Assembly (NCBI GenBank): GCA_947475795.1
Contig: CANJOX010000141.1
Coordinates: 1-8,075, forward strand
Source: Gemmatimonadota bacterium
Lineage (GTDB): Bacteria > Gemmatimonadota > Gemmatimonadetes > Gemmatimonadales > Gemmatimonadaceae
DNA length: 8,075 bases
Direction of reading: 5' to 3'
This document shows positions 7,414-8,075 of this stretch, piece after piece (position 1 is the first letter of the stretch; each line of letters opens with the position of its first letter). The notes below the pieces were generated by a model, which saw nothing but the letters and a program-made list of their open reading frames with translations, made no database searches and was not told where the DNA came from. Made by a program: the position numbers and the translations under genes.

Positions 7414-8075
7414 ATGAACCGTTGGTCCCTGTCCCGCGCGTGGTCCCGCGCGCGGGTTGCGCTGCCGCTCGCCCTCGTGGGCTGTTCTTCCGTCGCGGCA
7501 CCGGACGGCGACACTGTGATCATGCTTGGGCTGCAGGGGCCGATGACGGGTGAATACGCGGCGGAAGGGATCGGGTACCGGAATGCCGTGAGCATGCTGG
7601 TGGATCAGACCAATGCCGCCGGTGGCATCAACGGACGGACGATCCGGCTCGTGATCGAAGACGACAAAGGCGACGCGCAGGAGTCGGCGCTCGTGGCTGA
7701 TCGGCTGGTGGCGAAGAAGGTGATCGCCGTGATCGGGGCCTGGAACTCGGGCGCCACCGAACCGGCGTCGGCCACCTACAATCGCGCCGGTATCCTGCAC
7801 GTCACGCCCGCCTCCACGGCCACCCGCCTGACCACCAAGGGCTACCAGAACTTCTTCCGCGTCTGCTTTCTCGATGAACGGCAGGGCCTCTTCGCGGCCA
7901 CGTTCATCACGCAGCAGCTGGGGCTGAGGAAAGTCGCCCTCGTGCATGACAACTCCGGGTTCGCGCTCGGGCTGGCCGAGTCGACCAAGCGGTACCTCGA
8001 GGCGCAGGGCGCCAACATCGCGTTCTACGATGCGATCAATCCGGCGGAGAGCGACTTCGGCGCCACGCTGACCAA
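7414..8075 (+). CDS. Branched-chain-amino-acid-type ABC transporter substrate-binding lipoprotein (LivJ/LivK-like), C-terminus beyond window
   Basis: The first 220 codons are present. The N-terminus has a basic region (RW...RAW...RAR), a short hydrophobic core (VALPLALVG) and a lipobox LVGC with Cys24, so the mature protein should be lipidated; Ser at the next position favours outer-membrane sorting. The mature part is a type I periplasmic-binding fold of the Leu/Ile/Val family: LGLQGPMTGEYA, NAAGGINGR, IEDDKGD, VIAVIGAWNSGATEPAS (the serine/threonine loop that holds the ligand's amino-acid group), HVTPASTATRLT and FFRVCFLDERQG. In the family this protein captures branched-chain amino acids, amides or related small ligands for a LivHMGF-type ABC importer. 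The partner permease and ATPase genes are not in view and may follow downstream. The receptor gene ends 123 bases upstream on the same strand, so joint transcription is possible. About 150-180 residues are probably missing. Family call strong; ligand uncertain. Confidence 0.9.
   Translation, partial: MNRWSLSRAWSRARVALPLALVGCSSVAAPDGDTVIMLGLQGPMTGEYAAEGIGYRNAVSMLVDQTNAAGGINGRTIRLVIEDDKGDAQESALVADRLVAKKVIAVIGAWNSGATEPASATYNRAGILHVTPASTATRLTTKGYQNFFRVCFLDERQGLFAATFITQQLGLRKVALVHDNSGFALGLAESTKRYLEAQGANIAFYDAINPAESDFGATLT

Noticed and set aside
6880..7947. Open minus-strand frame of 355 codons spanning the receptor end and the lipoprotein gene
   Set aside because: It crosses two convincing plus-strand genes and their gap, and contains no recognisable domain.
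1..8075. CRISPR array, tRNA, rRNA, insertion sequence, integrase or toxin-antitoxin genes
   Set aside because: No spaced identical repeats, cloverleaf-like sequence, transposase or integrase motifs or terminal inverted repeats were seen; codon and base use look even across the window.

Overview
The window is about two-thirds G+C, densely coding, and free of mobile elements, RNA genes and CRISPR arrays. It looks like the chromosome of a Gram-negative, didermic bacterium: it encodes a TonB-dependent outer-membrane receptor, a probable outer-membrane-anchored lipoprotein and an exported amidohydrolase. The very high G+C, together with a roughly 1000-residue bipartite amidohydrolase and a Bacteroidota-style receptor of the outer-membrane beta-barrel type, suggests Gemmatimonadota (Gemmatimonas-like). 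That assignment is an inference from overall character; no marker gene is present.

The left part is on the minus strand. Positions 1-2939 hold an exported tandem amidohydrolase (C-terminus cut by the window edge) with a degenerate first half and a catalytically complete second half. Upstream of it, also on the minus strand, are a 126-residue four-helix membrane protein (3113-3493) and a stand-alone MprF/DUF2156-type aminoacyl-phosphatidylglycerol synthase domain (3679-4719). The right part is on the plus strand: an 805-residue TonB-dependent receptor (4873-7290), divergent from the DUF2156 gene, then a branched-chain-amino-acid-type ABC substrate-binding lipoprotein (7414 to the edge).

The gaps between genes are 173, 185, 153 and 123 bases. 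Three hold clear DNA symmetry: a possible terminator hairpin after the membrane-protein gene, a perfect 25-base palindrome upstream of that gene, and a 16-base inverted repeat just upstream of the receptor start. The fourth gap, after the receptor, has short tandem heptamers. No obvious operon joins the genes. A plausible but unproven theme is cell envelope and nutrient capture: receptor import across the outer membrane, a solute-binding lipoprotein, an exported hydrolase, and a lipid-modifying enzyme with a small membrane protein beside it. I see no clear sign of a new multi-gene system. The best leads are the two palindromes and the bipartite amidohydrolase. Several very long open frames antisense to the real genes are G+C-driven shadows and are left out.
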